Assembly (NCBI GenBank): GCA_903847405.1
Contig: CAINDP010000039.1
Span: 1-34,619 of the forward strand
Source: an uncultured Myxococcales bacterium
GTDB taxonomy: Bacteria; Myxococcota_A; UBA9042; DTJE01
Direction of reading: 5' to 3'
DNA length: 34,619 nucleotides
Shown here: piece by piece, positions 8,833-16,814 of the stretch
Layout: the number at the start of each line of letters is the position of its first letter
Numbering within the stretch: the stretch's first letter is position 1
Notes under the pieces: model-generated
The model's database searches: none
Seen by the model: the letters and a program-made list of their open reading frames with translations, nothing else
What the model was told of the DNA's origin: nothing
Program-made: the position numbers and the translations under genes

Positions 8833-10251
8833 ATGAACATCCGCACGCTTTCCGCCGTCGTCCTGCTGGTGACGCTGGCTGCAACAGGTTCCGCGACCGC
8901 GCAGGAACGGGTCCTCGGGCTGGACGAGGCCGTCCGCATGGCACTGGATGCACACCCGGCCATCGCGGCCGCGAACCTGGACCTCACGGCAGCGAAGGAG
9001 TCCGAGGGCGTGGCCCTGTCGGGCTTCCTGCCCCAGGTGGGCCTGACGGCGGGCTACCAGCGGACCACCGCCAACTTCGCCAGCACGCCCGGCACCTCGG
9101 ACATCACCACGGCGCGGCCGCCCCTCAGCGGCGACACGTACAACTACTTCACCGTCGGCGCCACGCTGGTCCAGCCCATCTGGGACTTCGGCCGCACGCT
9201 GGGCGCCTACCGGGCGGCCCAGGCCACGGTCGCGGGCGCCGCGCTGGGGGTCGCCGTATCGCGCCTGGACCGGTGGAACCGGGTCGTGGTGGCGTACTAC
9301 GGCGTGCATGCATCCCAGCGCCTGGTGGACGTCGCGACGCGGACGCGGGACGCGGTCCGGCGCCACGCCCAGGTGTCCGAGGCGTTCTACAAGGTCGGGT
9401 CCCGGCCGCGCCTGGACATGATCCGGGCCCAGGCGGAAGCGCAGTCGGCCGAAGCGGCCCTGGGCGTCGCGATCCAGCGATTGGACCTCGCCCGCTCGAC
9501 CTTGCTGACCTTCATCGGGCTGTCCGAACGCTTCGACTTCACGGTGGCCCCCCTGGACCTCGGCGCCGCGGAACCGGCGACCGATCTGGAGTCGTCCGTG
9601 GACGAGGCCCTCAAGAGCCGCCCCGAACGCGCGCGGATGGAAACCTCCATCCAGGCCGCCCAGGCCGCCGTAACCCGGGCGATGGGCGACTGGTTCCCGA
9701 TCCTGTCGGCCGGCATGGGATTCACCGACGCGGGGACGAAGATCAACGACATGGCCTGGAACTGGAACGTCAGCGTCGGCCTGACGTACCCGCTGTTCTC
9801 CGGCCTCGGGACGCTGCACGGCTACCGGGCGGCGAAGGCGAACCTGGAAGCGATGAAGGTCCGGTTGCGCGAGTTCGACCTGGGCATCCGGGCCGAGGTC
9901 GAGCAGGCCCGCCTGCGGATCGTCGAAACCAGCGCGCGGCTGCAGCCCCTGGGCGCGGCGGTCGCGGCGGCCAACGAGGCGATGCACCTGGCCGAGGAGC
10001 GGTACAAGGCCGGCGAGGGCAACGCCGTGGAGTTCATGGACGCGCGGAAGGGCGCCGCGGACGCCGAGACCGAGGTGGTGCGGGCCGAATACGAAGTCGG
10101 CCTGGCCTGGACGGCCTTCCAGAGGGCCCTGGGCACCCTGCCGAAGGCCTACCGCGCGACGTCCAATCCTCCCGAGCGCGCAGGCGCAGGCGGTGGGTTT
10201 CCGCAGGAAACTCTCGCCGGAGCCGAAGCCGACTCGGGACGATCCAACTGA
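8833..10251 (+). CDS. TolC-family outer-membrane channel protein
   Basis: A 473-residue outer-membrane efflux family protein. The ATG at 8833 follows TGGGAGG with a five-base spacer and begins a Sec signal peptide (hydrophobic core about residues 8-20, cleavage near ATA-Q). The mature part shows the duplicated layout of TolC: LGLDEAVRMALDAHP opens the first helical repeat, with long amphipathic helices and a second half containing YRAAKANLEAMK and AEERYKAGEGN. About 30 residues of hydrophilic tail follow the last helix. TolC proteins form trimeric channels that normally dock with a membrane-fusion protein and an inner-membrane pump. No such partner is encoded here; instead the gene is the first of an exopolysaccharide operon, 65 bases before the Wzz-like gene. 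A role in polysaccharide or oligosaccharide exit is inferred from this context only. Confidence 0.9.
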   Translation: MNIRTLSAVVLLVTLAATGSATAQERVLGLDEAVRMALDAHPAIAAANLDLTAAKESEGVALSGFLPQVGLTAGYQRTTANFASTPGTSDITTARPPLSGDTYNYFTVGATLVQPIWDFGRTLGAYRAAQATVAGAALGVAVSRLDRWNRVVVAYYGVHASQRLVDVATRTRDAVRRHAQVSEAFYKVGSRPRLDMIRAQAEAQSAEAALGVAIQRLDLARSTLLTFIGLSERFDFTVAPLDLGAAEPATDLESSVDEALKSRPERARMETSIQAAQAAVTRAMGDWFPILSAGMGFTDAGTKINDMAWNWNVSVGLTYPLFSGLGTLHGYRAAKANLEAMKVRLREFDLGIRAEVEQARLRIVETSARLQPLGAAVAAANEAMHLAEERYKAGEGNAVEFMDARKGAADAETEVVRAEYEVGLAWTAFQRALGTLPKAYRATSNPPERAGAGGGFPQETLAGAEADSGRSN

Positions 10252-10261
10252 CGCAGGTTCC

Positions 10262-10291
10262 TTGACGATCGGTCGTCGGCCGCGCTACCGT
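10262..10291 (+). promoter_or_regulatory. candidate promoter upstream of the Wzz-like gene
   Basis: TTGACG (10262-10267), an 18-base spacer and TACCGT (10286-10291) lie in the 65-base gap after the TolC-like gene. The -10 resembles the TAGCGT of the radical SAM promoter. It could give the copolymerase and downstream genes their own start. This is a pattern match only. Confidence 0.35.
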
Positions 10292-10304
10292 GCGGCGTTC
10301 CGGC

Positions 10305-10310
10305 AGGAGG
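10305..10310 (+). promoter_or_regulatory. ribosome binding site deciding the Wzz-like start
   Basis: A consensus AGGAGG stands six bases before the GTG at 10317 and only three before the GTG at 10314. It lies downstream of the in-frame GTG at 10290, which would make the site part of the coding sequence. This selects 10317 as the start. Confidence 0.65.
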
Positions 10311-10316
10311 CTCGTG

Positions 10317-12347
10317 GTGCCAGGTTCCGGCAACGAAACACAGGGCGACGAGATCAAGCTCCCCTTCGACCTGGGGACCATCCTCGCCGCGATCCGGCGG
10401 CGCGCGCTCCTGCTGGGAATCATCCTGCTGGTGGCGGCGACGGCGGGTGCGGCCGGCGGGATCTTCCTGGGCAAGCGCACCTACCAGGCGGAAACGGTCC
10501 TGCGGTACACGCCCGTGGGCGACAAGATCGCCAGCGCCGGGACCGCACTGCAGACCGAGCAGAACCAGGTCAAGATCACGCAGAACCTGGCCCGCGTGCG
10601 GATGCTGCTGTCCATCGAGGCGTCGCTGGAGGCCATCGGCGCGGCCCTCCAGGTCGGCACGGCCAACAACAGCAGCCTGATGTTCATCCGGGCCACCTGG
10701 AACGACGGCCCCATGGCCGCCGCCATGGCCAACACCCTGCGGGACGTGTACCTCGACGCCTGGCTGGCGGCGCAGGCCGTCAACCTGCGCCTGCTGTACG
10801 ACCACGCGGCGTCCGAACTGAAGAACCTGGACGCCCAGGCGGACAAGTACAACCAGCGCATCGCGAGCCTCGAGGAACAGGCAAAGGCCGAGCAGGAGGA
10901 CGCCGCGAAGGAGGGCAAGGGAAACGCCACCTTCAAGCTGCAGAACCTGCAGCAGGCCATCGCATCGGACCAGTCGCGCCGGGCCAACATGGCGGAACTG
11001 GCGCGCCGCGAATCGGAAATCTCCCGCGCCCGCAGCCTGCGGTCCCAGGACCTGATCTCGCCGGCCGAGTTCGAGCGGACCATGGCGTCCTACAAGAGCC
11101 AGGCCGCCGTGACGGTGGACACGGGCCAGATCAAGGCCTGGAAGTCCCAGATCGACCAGTTGTCCCAGCAACTGGCGTCCCAGAGCCCCGAGGGCAGTTC
11201 CACCCTGTCGCTGCTGCAGGCCACGCTGCTGCGGTCCTACGACGTGGACATGCAGCGCGTGACGTCCCAGCAGAAGGTCGCCGACATCGGTGGCGCCCTG
11301 GACCTGCTGATCGAGGTCAAGGCGCACAACGCCGTCCTGGAAAAGCCCTCGGGCGCCCTGTCGCCGCTGATGGACTCGGGCAAGGGGTCGAAGGTTGCCG
11401 GCGATCCGATCCAGGATCGCATGTCCCTGCAGCACACGCTGACCCGGGTGCTGACGGCGTACGGCAGCGAAGGCGGCGTGTTCGAGGTCATCGCCGAGGC
11501 CGAGGAGCCCGTCTTCCCGACGAAGTCCACGCGCAAGCTGCTGGCGATCGCGATCTTCCTTGGCCTCCTGGGCATGGGCGTGGTCGGCGTTTCGCTGTTC
11601 GAGGCGCTTCATCCGACGATGCGCTCCGCCGCCGAGGTCCGGGCCAAGCTGGACCTGCCGGTCCTGGGCGTCCTGCCGTGGGTGCGCCGCGAGGGGCTGG
11701 TCCTGCCCTGGAAACCGGGAGGACACCTGGTCGAGTCCGCGCGACTCCTGGCCGAGCGCACCCGGGCGAAGGCGCCGAAGGCCGGCGCGCGCATCGTGAT
11801 CACCAGCGCGGGCCGCGGGGATGGGCGCTCCCTCGTGACGTCGCACCTGGCGGCGGCCCTCGGCCAGCGCGGCGAGCGGGTGCTGCTGGTGGACGCCGAG
11901 ATCCGCGACCCCCGCAACCCGACGGGCCTGGAGTACCTGAGCCCCGTCGGCCAGGACGCGATGCGCGGGGTCGGCGACCTGGTCCAGGGCGAACGCGTCG
12001 CGATGAGCGACATCGTGCTGAAGACGGTGCTGACGGGCGTGGTGCTGCTGCCCCGCGGGCGACCGGCAGCCGCGCCCGAGCCGCTGGGCGGCACCCTGAT
12101 GCGCGACGTGCTGGAGGAAGCCTCGGCCCGGGCGTCCATCGTCCTGGTCACCGCGGCGCCCGCGCTGCCGACCGTGGATGCGGAACTGGTCGCCCGGCAC
12201 TGCGACGGCGTGATCATCGCGGTGCGGGCGGGCAAGACCCGCGCCGCCGCGGTGCGCCGGGCGGTCAAGCGCCTGGAACTGGCCAAGACGCCGGTCCTGG
12301 GCGTCGTCCTGGTCGGCGTGCGACGTGCCTTCCTGGATCTGGACTGA
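10317..12347 (+). CDS. Wzz/Wzc-like polysaccharide copolymerase with degenerate kinase domain
   Basis: A 676-residue inner-membrane protein for polysaccharide chain-length control. The GTG start is set by AGGAGG six bases upstream. Domains in order: a short cytoplasmic N-terminus, TM1 about residues 29-52, a large periplasmic coiled-coil region rich in Ala/Gln/Glu, TM2 about 407-430, then a C-terminal cytoplasmic P-loop domain resembling bacterial tyrosine kinases (BY-kinases). The P-loop domain looks inactive. Walker A reads GRGDGRS, with Arg504 in place of the essential lysine. The Walker B region reads VLVTAAP, without the aspartate. There is no C-terminal tyrosine cluster; the protein ends FLDLD. 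The Walker A'-like VDAEIRDP (Asp526) is kept. It therefore resembles a Wzc fusion whose kinase has become a structural module. It is followed 15 bases later by the GT26-deacetylase gene. Confidence 0.9.
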   Translation: MPGSGNETQGDEIKLPFDLGTILAAIRRRALLLGIILLVAATAGAAGGIFLGKRTYQAETVLRYTPVGDKIASAGTALQTEQNQVKITQNLARVRMLLSIEASLEAIGAALQVGTANNSSLMFIRATWNDGPMAAAMANTLRDVYLDAWLAAQAVNLRLLYDHAASELKNLDAQADKYNQRIASLEEQAKAEQEDAAKEGKGNATFKLQNLQQAIASDQSRRANMAELARRESEISRARSLRSQDLISPAEFERTMASYKSQAAVTVDTGQIKAWKSQIDQLSQQLASQSPEGSSTLSLLQATLLRSYDVDMQRVTSQQKVADIGGALDLLIEVKAHNAVLEKPSGALSPLMDSGKGSKVAGDPIQDRMSLQHTLTRVLTAYGSEGGVFEVIAEAEEPVFPTKSTRKLLAIAIFLGLLGMGVVGVSLFEALHPTMRSAAEVRAKLDLPVLGVLPWVRREGLVLPWKPGGHLVESARLLAERTRAKAPKAGARIVITSAGRGDGRSLVTSHLAAALGQRGERVLLVDAEIRDPRNPTGLEYLSPVGQDAMRGVGDLVQGERVAMSDIVLKTVLTGVVLLPRGRPAAAPEPLGGTLMRDVLEEASARASIVLVTAAPALPTVDAELVARHCDGVIIAVRAGKTRAAAVRRAVKRLELAKTPVLGVVLVGVRRAFLDLD

Positions 12348-12362
12348 ACCGGGAGTCGACCG

Positions 12363-14024
12363 ATGAGCCCGCGAAAGCGACGCGACGAAACGACGCCGCA
12401 GGATCTCCCGGTGGCAGGACCGGGTGCGGAAACCCAGCAGGTGGACATCCTGGGAATCCGGTTTCCCCTGTGGACGCGGGACCAGGCGCTGGGGGCCCTG
12501 CTGCAGCGCCTGCGCCAGCACCGGACCTCGGGCGTCTGCTTCCCCGACATGTCCTCGATGAACGTCGCGTGCGAGCAACCGGACTTCCGCCGACTGCTGC
12601 AGGAGCGCCTGCTGGTGCTGAACGACGGCGCCGGCCTGGCCTGGGCGTCCTGGCGCCGCGGAAAGCCGTTCCCGGCCAACCTCAACGGCACCGACCTGAC
12701 GCCGGCCCTCCTGGACGCGGCGCCGGCCGGGACCCGGGTGTACCTGGTCGGAAGCCGTCCGGACGTGATCGCCCGGGCCCGCGACCGGTTGTCCAAGCGT
12801 TTCACCCACATCGTCTTCGTCGGCCACGACCACGGATTCTTCGACGTGGACGGCGAGGAGGCCGTCGCGGCGGAAATCGCCCGGTGCAAGCCGGACGTCG
12901 TCATGGTCGGGATGGGCAACCCGCGGCAGGTGCGCTTCATCGGACGTCGCCTGGACGACCCGCGCCTGCAGGGCATCCTGTGGCTGGCCGTGGGCGGGTT
13001 CTTCGAGTACTGGGGCGGCAACCTCCGCCGCGCGCCGGAGTGGGCGCGCAGGTCCCGGCTGGAGTGGCTGTACATCGTGTCCCAGCAGCCGTACAAGTCC
13101 CGGCGCTACTTTGCGGGGATCCCGCGCTTCCTGGGGCGCTGCCTCGCGGCGGACCTCGAAGGCGCCCACGACTGGCCCGGCGTGGACGGCAACGGCCGGT
13201 CGGTGGCTTCCCCCACCCTCCGCAGCCATGTGAAGAGCCTGGCCCGGATGGCCACTGCGCGGATGGCCCGGGCGGCAGGGGCCGGCGACCCGGACGCCCC
13301 CCGCATCCTGTGCTACCACGGCGTGTCGCCCCACAACGAGGACGAGTGGTGCGTGACGCCGGATCAACTGGCCGCGCAGATGGCCGAACTGTCCCGGACC
13401 CGGGTTCCGGTGGACCTGGCGGCGATCCAGGCGTGGCTGCGGGGCGAGGCCGACCTGCCGCCCCGGGCGGTCGCCGTGACCTTCGACGACGGCTACCTGG
13501 ACGTCCTGCAGGACGCCGCGCCGATCCTGGCCCGGTTCGGGGTGCCCGGCGCCGTGTTCGTGTCGCCCGCCCTGGTGCGGGGCGGCGCCTCGGCGGCGCA
13601 TCCCGAGTTCCAGGTGCGCCGCCCCCTGATGGATGCCGCCCAGGTGCGCGAAATCGCGGCCGCCGGGTGGACCCTCGGCTCCCACGGGATGACCCACGCT
13701 CCGCTGGCCCACCTGGACGCCGCCCGGGCTCGTCACGAAATCGTGGACTCCAAGACGGAACTGGAATTCCTGCTGGGCCAGCCGGTCACGCTGCTGGCCT
13801 ACCCCTACGGAACGCCCGGCACGGTGTCGGCCCGGGAGCACGCGCTGGCCGCCGAGGCCGGTTACGATGCCGCCATGGTGGCCATCACCGGCACGCTGCG
13901 ACGCACCGACGATCGGTTTGCCCTGCCCCGGGCCAAGGTTCTGGGCACCGACGACCCGCACACCTTCACGGCGATCCTCGACGGCGCGATGGACGTCTGG
14001 CGCGTGATCGAACGGACCCACTGA
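12363..14024 (+). CDS. GT26 (WecG/TagA/CpsF) glycosyltransferase fused to NodB polysaccharide deacetylase
   Basis: A 553-residue two-domain protein; the ATG follows GGGAG with a seven-base spacer. Residues about 28-260 match the WecG/TagA/CpsF family: FPDMSSMNVA, the acidic NDGAG, LNGTDL, GMGNPRQ and a VGGFFEYWGGN...RAPEW segment ending EWLY. Known family members transfer N-acetylmannosamine or its uronic acid to a lipid-linked sugar at the cytoplasmic membrane face. The family GxPKQE motif has Val in place of the Glu here. After a linker (about 262-310) comes a NodB domain: TFDDGY with Asp375/Asp376 and SHGMTH with His441/His445, so the Asp-His-His metal site is intact; AYPYG follows. No signal peptide was seen, so both activities would be cytoplasmic, acting on the lipid-linked intermediate. 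The fusion implies that the sugar is deacetylated at or soon after transfer. The domain calls are firm; the substrate is inferred. Confidence 0.9.
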   Translation: MSPRKRRDETTPQDLPVAGPGAETQQVDILGIRFPLWTRDQALGALLQRLRQHRTSGVCFPDMSSMNVACEQPDFRRLLQERLLVLNDGAGLAWASWRRGKPFPANLNGTDLTPALLDAAPAGTRVYLVGSRPDVIARARDRLSKRFTHIVFVGHDHGFFDVDGEEAVAAEIARCKPDVVMVGMGNPRQVRFIGRRLDDPRLQGILWLAVGGFFEYWGGNLRRAPEWARRSRLEWLYIVSQQPYKSRRYFAGIPRFLGRCLAADLEGAHDWPGVDGNGRSVASPTLRSHVKSLARMATARMARAAGAGDPDAPRILCYHGVSPHNEDEWCVTPDQLAAQMAELSRTRVPVDLAAIQAWLRGEADLPPRAVAVTFDDGYLDVLQDAAPILARFGVPGAVFVSPALVRGGASAAHPEFQVRRPLMDAAQVREIAAAGWTLGSHGMTHAPLAHLDAARARHEIVDSKTELEFLLGQPVTLLAYPYGTPGTVSAREHALAAEAGYDAAMVAITGTLRRTDDRFALPRAKVLGTDDPHTFTAILDGAMDVWRVIERTH

Positions 14025-14114
14025 CCCCCCCGAAGCATGTCGTCCTCCATTGCCGGAAAACGCCGCCCGGTTGACTCTGCCCTCCCCGGGCCCCATCCTG
14101 CCTGCAACGCCCCC

Positions 14115-14120
14115 GGGAGG
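14115..14120 (+). promoter_or_regulatory. ribosome binding site supporting a TTG start for GH9
   Basis: GGGAGG stands six bases before an in-frame TTG at 14127. The ATG at 14037 has only a weak upstream site. Starting at the TTG gives a compact, conventional signal peptide. Confidence 0.55.
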
Positions 14121-14126
14121 AACCGG

Positions 14127-16814
14127 TTGCATCGACCCCATCGCACCGCAATTTCCGCGCGCCTTGCCGTCCTCCTGGTGCTGTCGGGGCTGGTCCCGGC
14201 CCTGGCGCCCTGCGCAGGCGCCGCGCCGCGCAAGGGCCCGGCAACCTTCGACCCGACCTTGCGAATCGAACGGTCGGCGTCCCTGGACGTCCCCCCGCCC
14301 GGGGCCTGGGACATGCGCATGGTCTCGCCGACGGTCATCGAAATCGACTGGATCAACAGCGCCCCGAAGGGCGGCAATCCCCTGACGTGGGACTTCGTGA
14401 AGGGGAACCAGGCGATCCTTCCGCCGCCGTCCGCCTTCGAAGTGCGCGCCGGCGGCGCGATCGTGGCCGTCCAGGCGGTCGGGTTCCGGCGCCGCCCGAC
14501 CTTCGCCCCGAAGTCCCGTCGGGATCTGCGAATCGGCAACGCCCTGTACCTGCGCCTGGCTTCGCCCGTGCCCGAAAACGCCGAGGTGCGGGTCCGCAAC
14601 CCGTCCGCCGACATCTGGACCGGCGCCGACGCCCTCGTGGCCCGGATGGATCCCCTGCGCTGGTCCGCCGCTATCCACGTGGCCCACGTCGGGTACGCGG
14701 TGGGTTCGGCCAAGCGCGCCGCGGTCGGAACGTGGATGGGCTCCCTCGGCGAACTGCCCGTCGGGGAAGGGACGCCGTTCCGGATCGTCGATGCGGGGAC
14801 GGGCCAGGTCGCCTTCAGCGGGCGACTGGTGCACACGACCGAGGACGGGTTCGAAAACGAGATCCTGCCGAACCAGCAGATCCGGGAGGCCGACTTCACG
14901 CAACTGGACCGCCCCGGTTCCTATCGACTGGTGGTACCCGGGCTGGGCGCGTCGGCCCAGTTCCGGATCGATCCGGGGCTGCCCGCCCTGCTGGCCCGGA
15001 CGCTGGCGCTGGGCCTGCTCCACCAGCGCTGCGGATTCGCCCTGGACCTGCCGTTCACGCGGTTCGTCCACAAGACCTGCCACATGGCGCCCGCGATGGT
15101 TCCCGCGCCCGACGACGCACGGTTCAACGATCGGCTTTCCGGCCTCCAGGAAGGGAAGTCCCGGGAGGACCAGGCGGCGCCGCTGCTGGATTCCGTGCGA
15201 AACGCCCTGTTCCCGTATTCGCGCCCCGGACCGGTGGACGTCCACGGCGGGCACCACGACGCGGGCGACTACGGAAAGTACGTGACGAACAGCGCCGCGC
15301 TGGTCCATGCCCTGGTGCTGGCCGTGGACGCCTTCCCCGGGGTCGCCGACCTGGACAACCTGGGCCTGCCCGAAAGCGGGGACGGAAGGCCCGACATCCT
15401 GCAGATCGCGACGTGGGAGGCGGATTTCCTGGCCCGGATGCAGGACGACGACGGCGGCTTCTATTTCCTGGTGCATCCGCAGAACCGCCCCTACGAGGAC
15501 GACGTGATGCCCGATCGCGGCGACCCCCAGGTCGTCCTGCCGAAGAACACCTCGGCGACCGCAGCGGCCGTGGCTGCCCTGGCCCAGGCAGGCTCGTCGC
15601 CCCGGATGCGCAGCGACTTCCCGACCCAGGCGGCCGACTACCTCGCCCGCGCCCTGAAGGGCTGGGGATTCCTGGAAGCCGCGTGGGGCCGGCACGGGCG
15701 AAAGGCGTCGTACCAGCGCGTCACCCACTACGGGGACCAGTTCGAGGATTCCGACGAAATCGCCTGGGCCGCCATGGAACTGTGGCTGGCGACGGGCCAG
15801 GAACGTTTCGCCGAGGAGGCCCGGAGGGGCTTCGACCCGCTGGACCATCGCCGGACCCGCCGGTGGGAGTGGGTGCCGCTGACCGAGGGCTACGGAAACG
15901 CCACCCGGTCCTGCGCCCTGGCGCCCCGGACGGGCCATCCCTTCGCGGCCCGGCTGGACAAGGACCTCCAGCAACGGTGCCGGAAGGAACTGGACGCGGT
16001 CGGCGACGAACTGGCGTCGTGGGCCCTGGCCTCCGCATACCGGACGTCGTTCCCGACGGAAAACAAGCGGTTCCGGACGGCCGCGTGGTACTTCAGCCCC
16101 GAAAACGCCTTCGATCTGGAGGTGGCCGGGGTCGGCCGCAACCGCCCGGACCTGCAGGCCGTGGCGGCGTCGAACTTCGACTACGCCCTGGGCGCGAACC
16201 CCGTGGACGTGTCCTTCGTCGCCGGGCTGGGCCGGAACCGTCCGCGCAACATCGTCAGCCAGTTCGCCCTGAACGACCACCGCGCCCTTCCCCCGACAGG
16301 CCTCCTGGTGGGCGACGTCACGGCGGGCCCGGCGTGGACTCCCGAATACCAGCACGACCTTTCCCGCCTGGCCTTCCCGCCCGACGGGGACAAGGAAACG
16401 CGCGCTCCGTACCCGATGTACGACCGGTGGACCGACGCCTGGAACGTCCAGACCGAGGCGACGGTCGTGCCCCAGGGCCGGGCGCTGGCCGCGGCGGCGG
16501 CATGGATGGCCCGGACGCCCCTGAAGAACCAGGCCTGGCGCTCCGTGGCGGCCACCATCGTCCTGCCGGAAACCCGGGTCCGGGCCGATTCCCCCGTCCA
16601 CCCGCGCCTGAAGGTGGACGGCATGGACCTGGCGACCGCCCAGATCGCCTGGGAGGCCTCGGGGCTGGAACCGGACGACGGGCCGAACCCGGTGTTCGTG
16701 TTCCCGCGCGCAGGCGCCCACTGGCTGGAAGCCGAGGCGACCTGGCCGGACGGCCGCAGGGCATTCGCCCACCTGGACGTGACCGTGGACGCTGCCCCCC
16801 AGAGGCAACCATGA
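14127..16814 (+). CDS. secreted glycoside hydrolase family 9 (endoglucanase-type) protein
   Basis: An 895-residue exported enzyme if translated from the TTG at 14127 (GGGAGG six bases upstream); an ATG at 14037 would add 30 residues before the signal peptide. The signal has a hydrophobic core about residues 12-26 and a likely cleavage after AGA. An N-terminal Ig-like CelD_N domain follows, ending with the characteristic adFTQLDRPGSYRLVV segment. The (alpha/alpha)6 GH9 catalytic domain contains DAGD (Asp378, Asp381), PESGDGRPDIL, NFDYALGANP and a late Glu777 in QTEATV that fits the proton donor. The last ~90 residues form another Ig-like domain. GH9 enzymes cut beta-1,4-glucans, and a few members act on glucosamine polymers. 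In this operon it would process the locus polysaccharide in the periplasm or outside. Its stop overlaps the next start (ATGA). Confidence 0.9.
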   Translation: MHRPHRTAISARLAVLLVLSGLVPALAPCAGAAPRKGPATFDPTLRIERSASLDVPPPGAWDMRMVSPTVIEIDWINSAPKGGNPLTWDFVKGNQAILPPPSAFEVRAGGAIVAVQAVGFRRRPTFAPKSRRDLRIGNALYLRLASPVPENAEVRVRNPSADIWTGADALVARMDPLRWSAAIHVAHVGYAVGSAKRAAVGTWMGSLGELPVGEGTPFRIVDAGTGQVAFSGRLVHTTEDGFENEILPNQQIREADFTQLDRPGSYRLVVPGLGASAQFRIDPGLPALLARTLALGLLHQRCGFALDLPFTRFVHKTCHMAPAMVPAPDDARFNDRLSGLQEGKSREDQAAPLLDSVRNALFPYSRPGPVDVHGGHHDAGDYGKYVTNSAALVHALVLAVDAFPGVADLDNLGLPESGDGRPDILQIATWEADFLARMQDDDGGFYFLVHPQNRPYEDDVMPDRGDPQVVLPKNTSATAAAVAALAQAGSSPRMRSDFPTQAADYLARALKGWGFLEAAWGRHGRKASYQRVTHYGDQFEDSDEIAWAAMELWLATGQERFAEEARRGFDPLDHRRTRRWEWVPLTEGYGNATRSCALAPRTGHPFAARLDKDLQQRCRKELDAVGDELASWALASAYRTSFPTENKRFRTAAWYFSPENAFDLEVAGVGRNRPDLQAVAASNFDYALGANPVDVSFVAGLGRNRPRNIVSQFALNDHRALPPTGLLVGDVTAGPAWTPEYQHDLSRLAFPPDGDKETRAPYPMYDRWTDAWNVQTEATVVPQGRALAAAAAWMARTPLKNQAWRSVAATIVLPETRVRADSPVHPRLKVDGMDLATAQIAWEASGLEPDDGPNPVFVFPRAGAHWLEAEATWPDGRRAFAHLDVTVDAAPQRQP

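Noticed and set aside
2232-10265. Very long open frame on the plus strand antisense to the alpha-2-macroglobulin and radical SAM genes
   Set aside because: Its product is low-complexity, rich in Arg, Gly, His and Val, with no family motif. It arises because GC-rich codons leave the opposite strand almost free of stops. The minus-strand genes have clear motifs and ribosome sites.
10290-10316. GTG at 10290 as the Wzz-like start
   Set aside because: The AGGAGG site lies downstream of it and points to the GTG at 10317.
10317-12347. Active BY-kinase (Wzc)
   Set aside because: The Walker A lysine, the Walker B aspartate and the C-terminal tyrosines are all missing.
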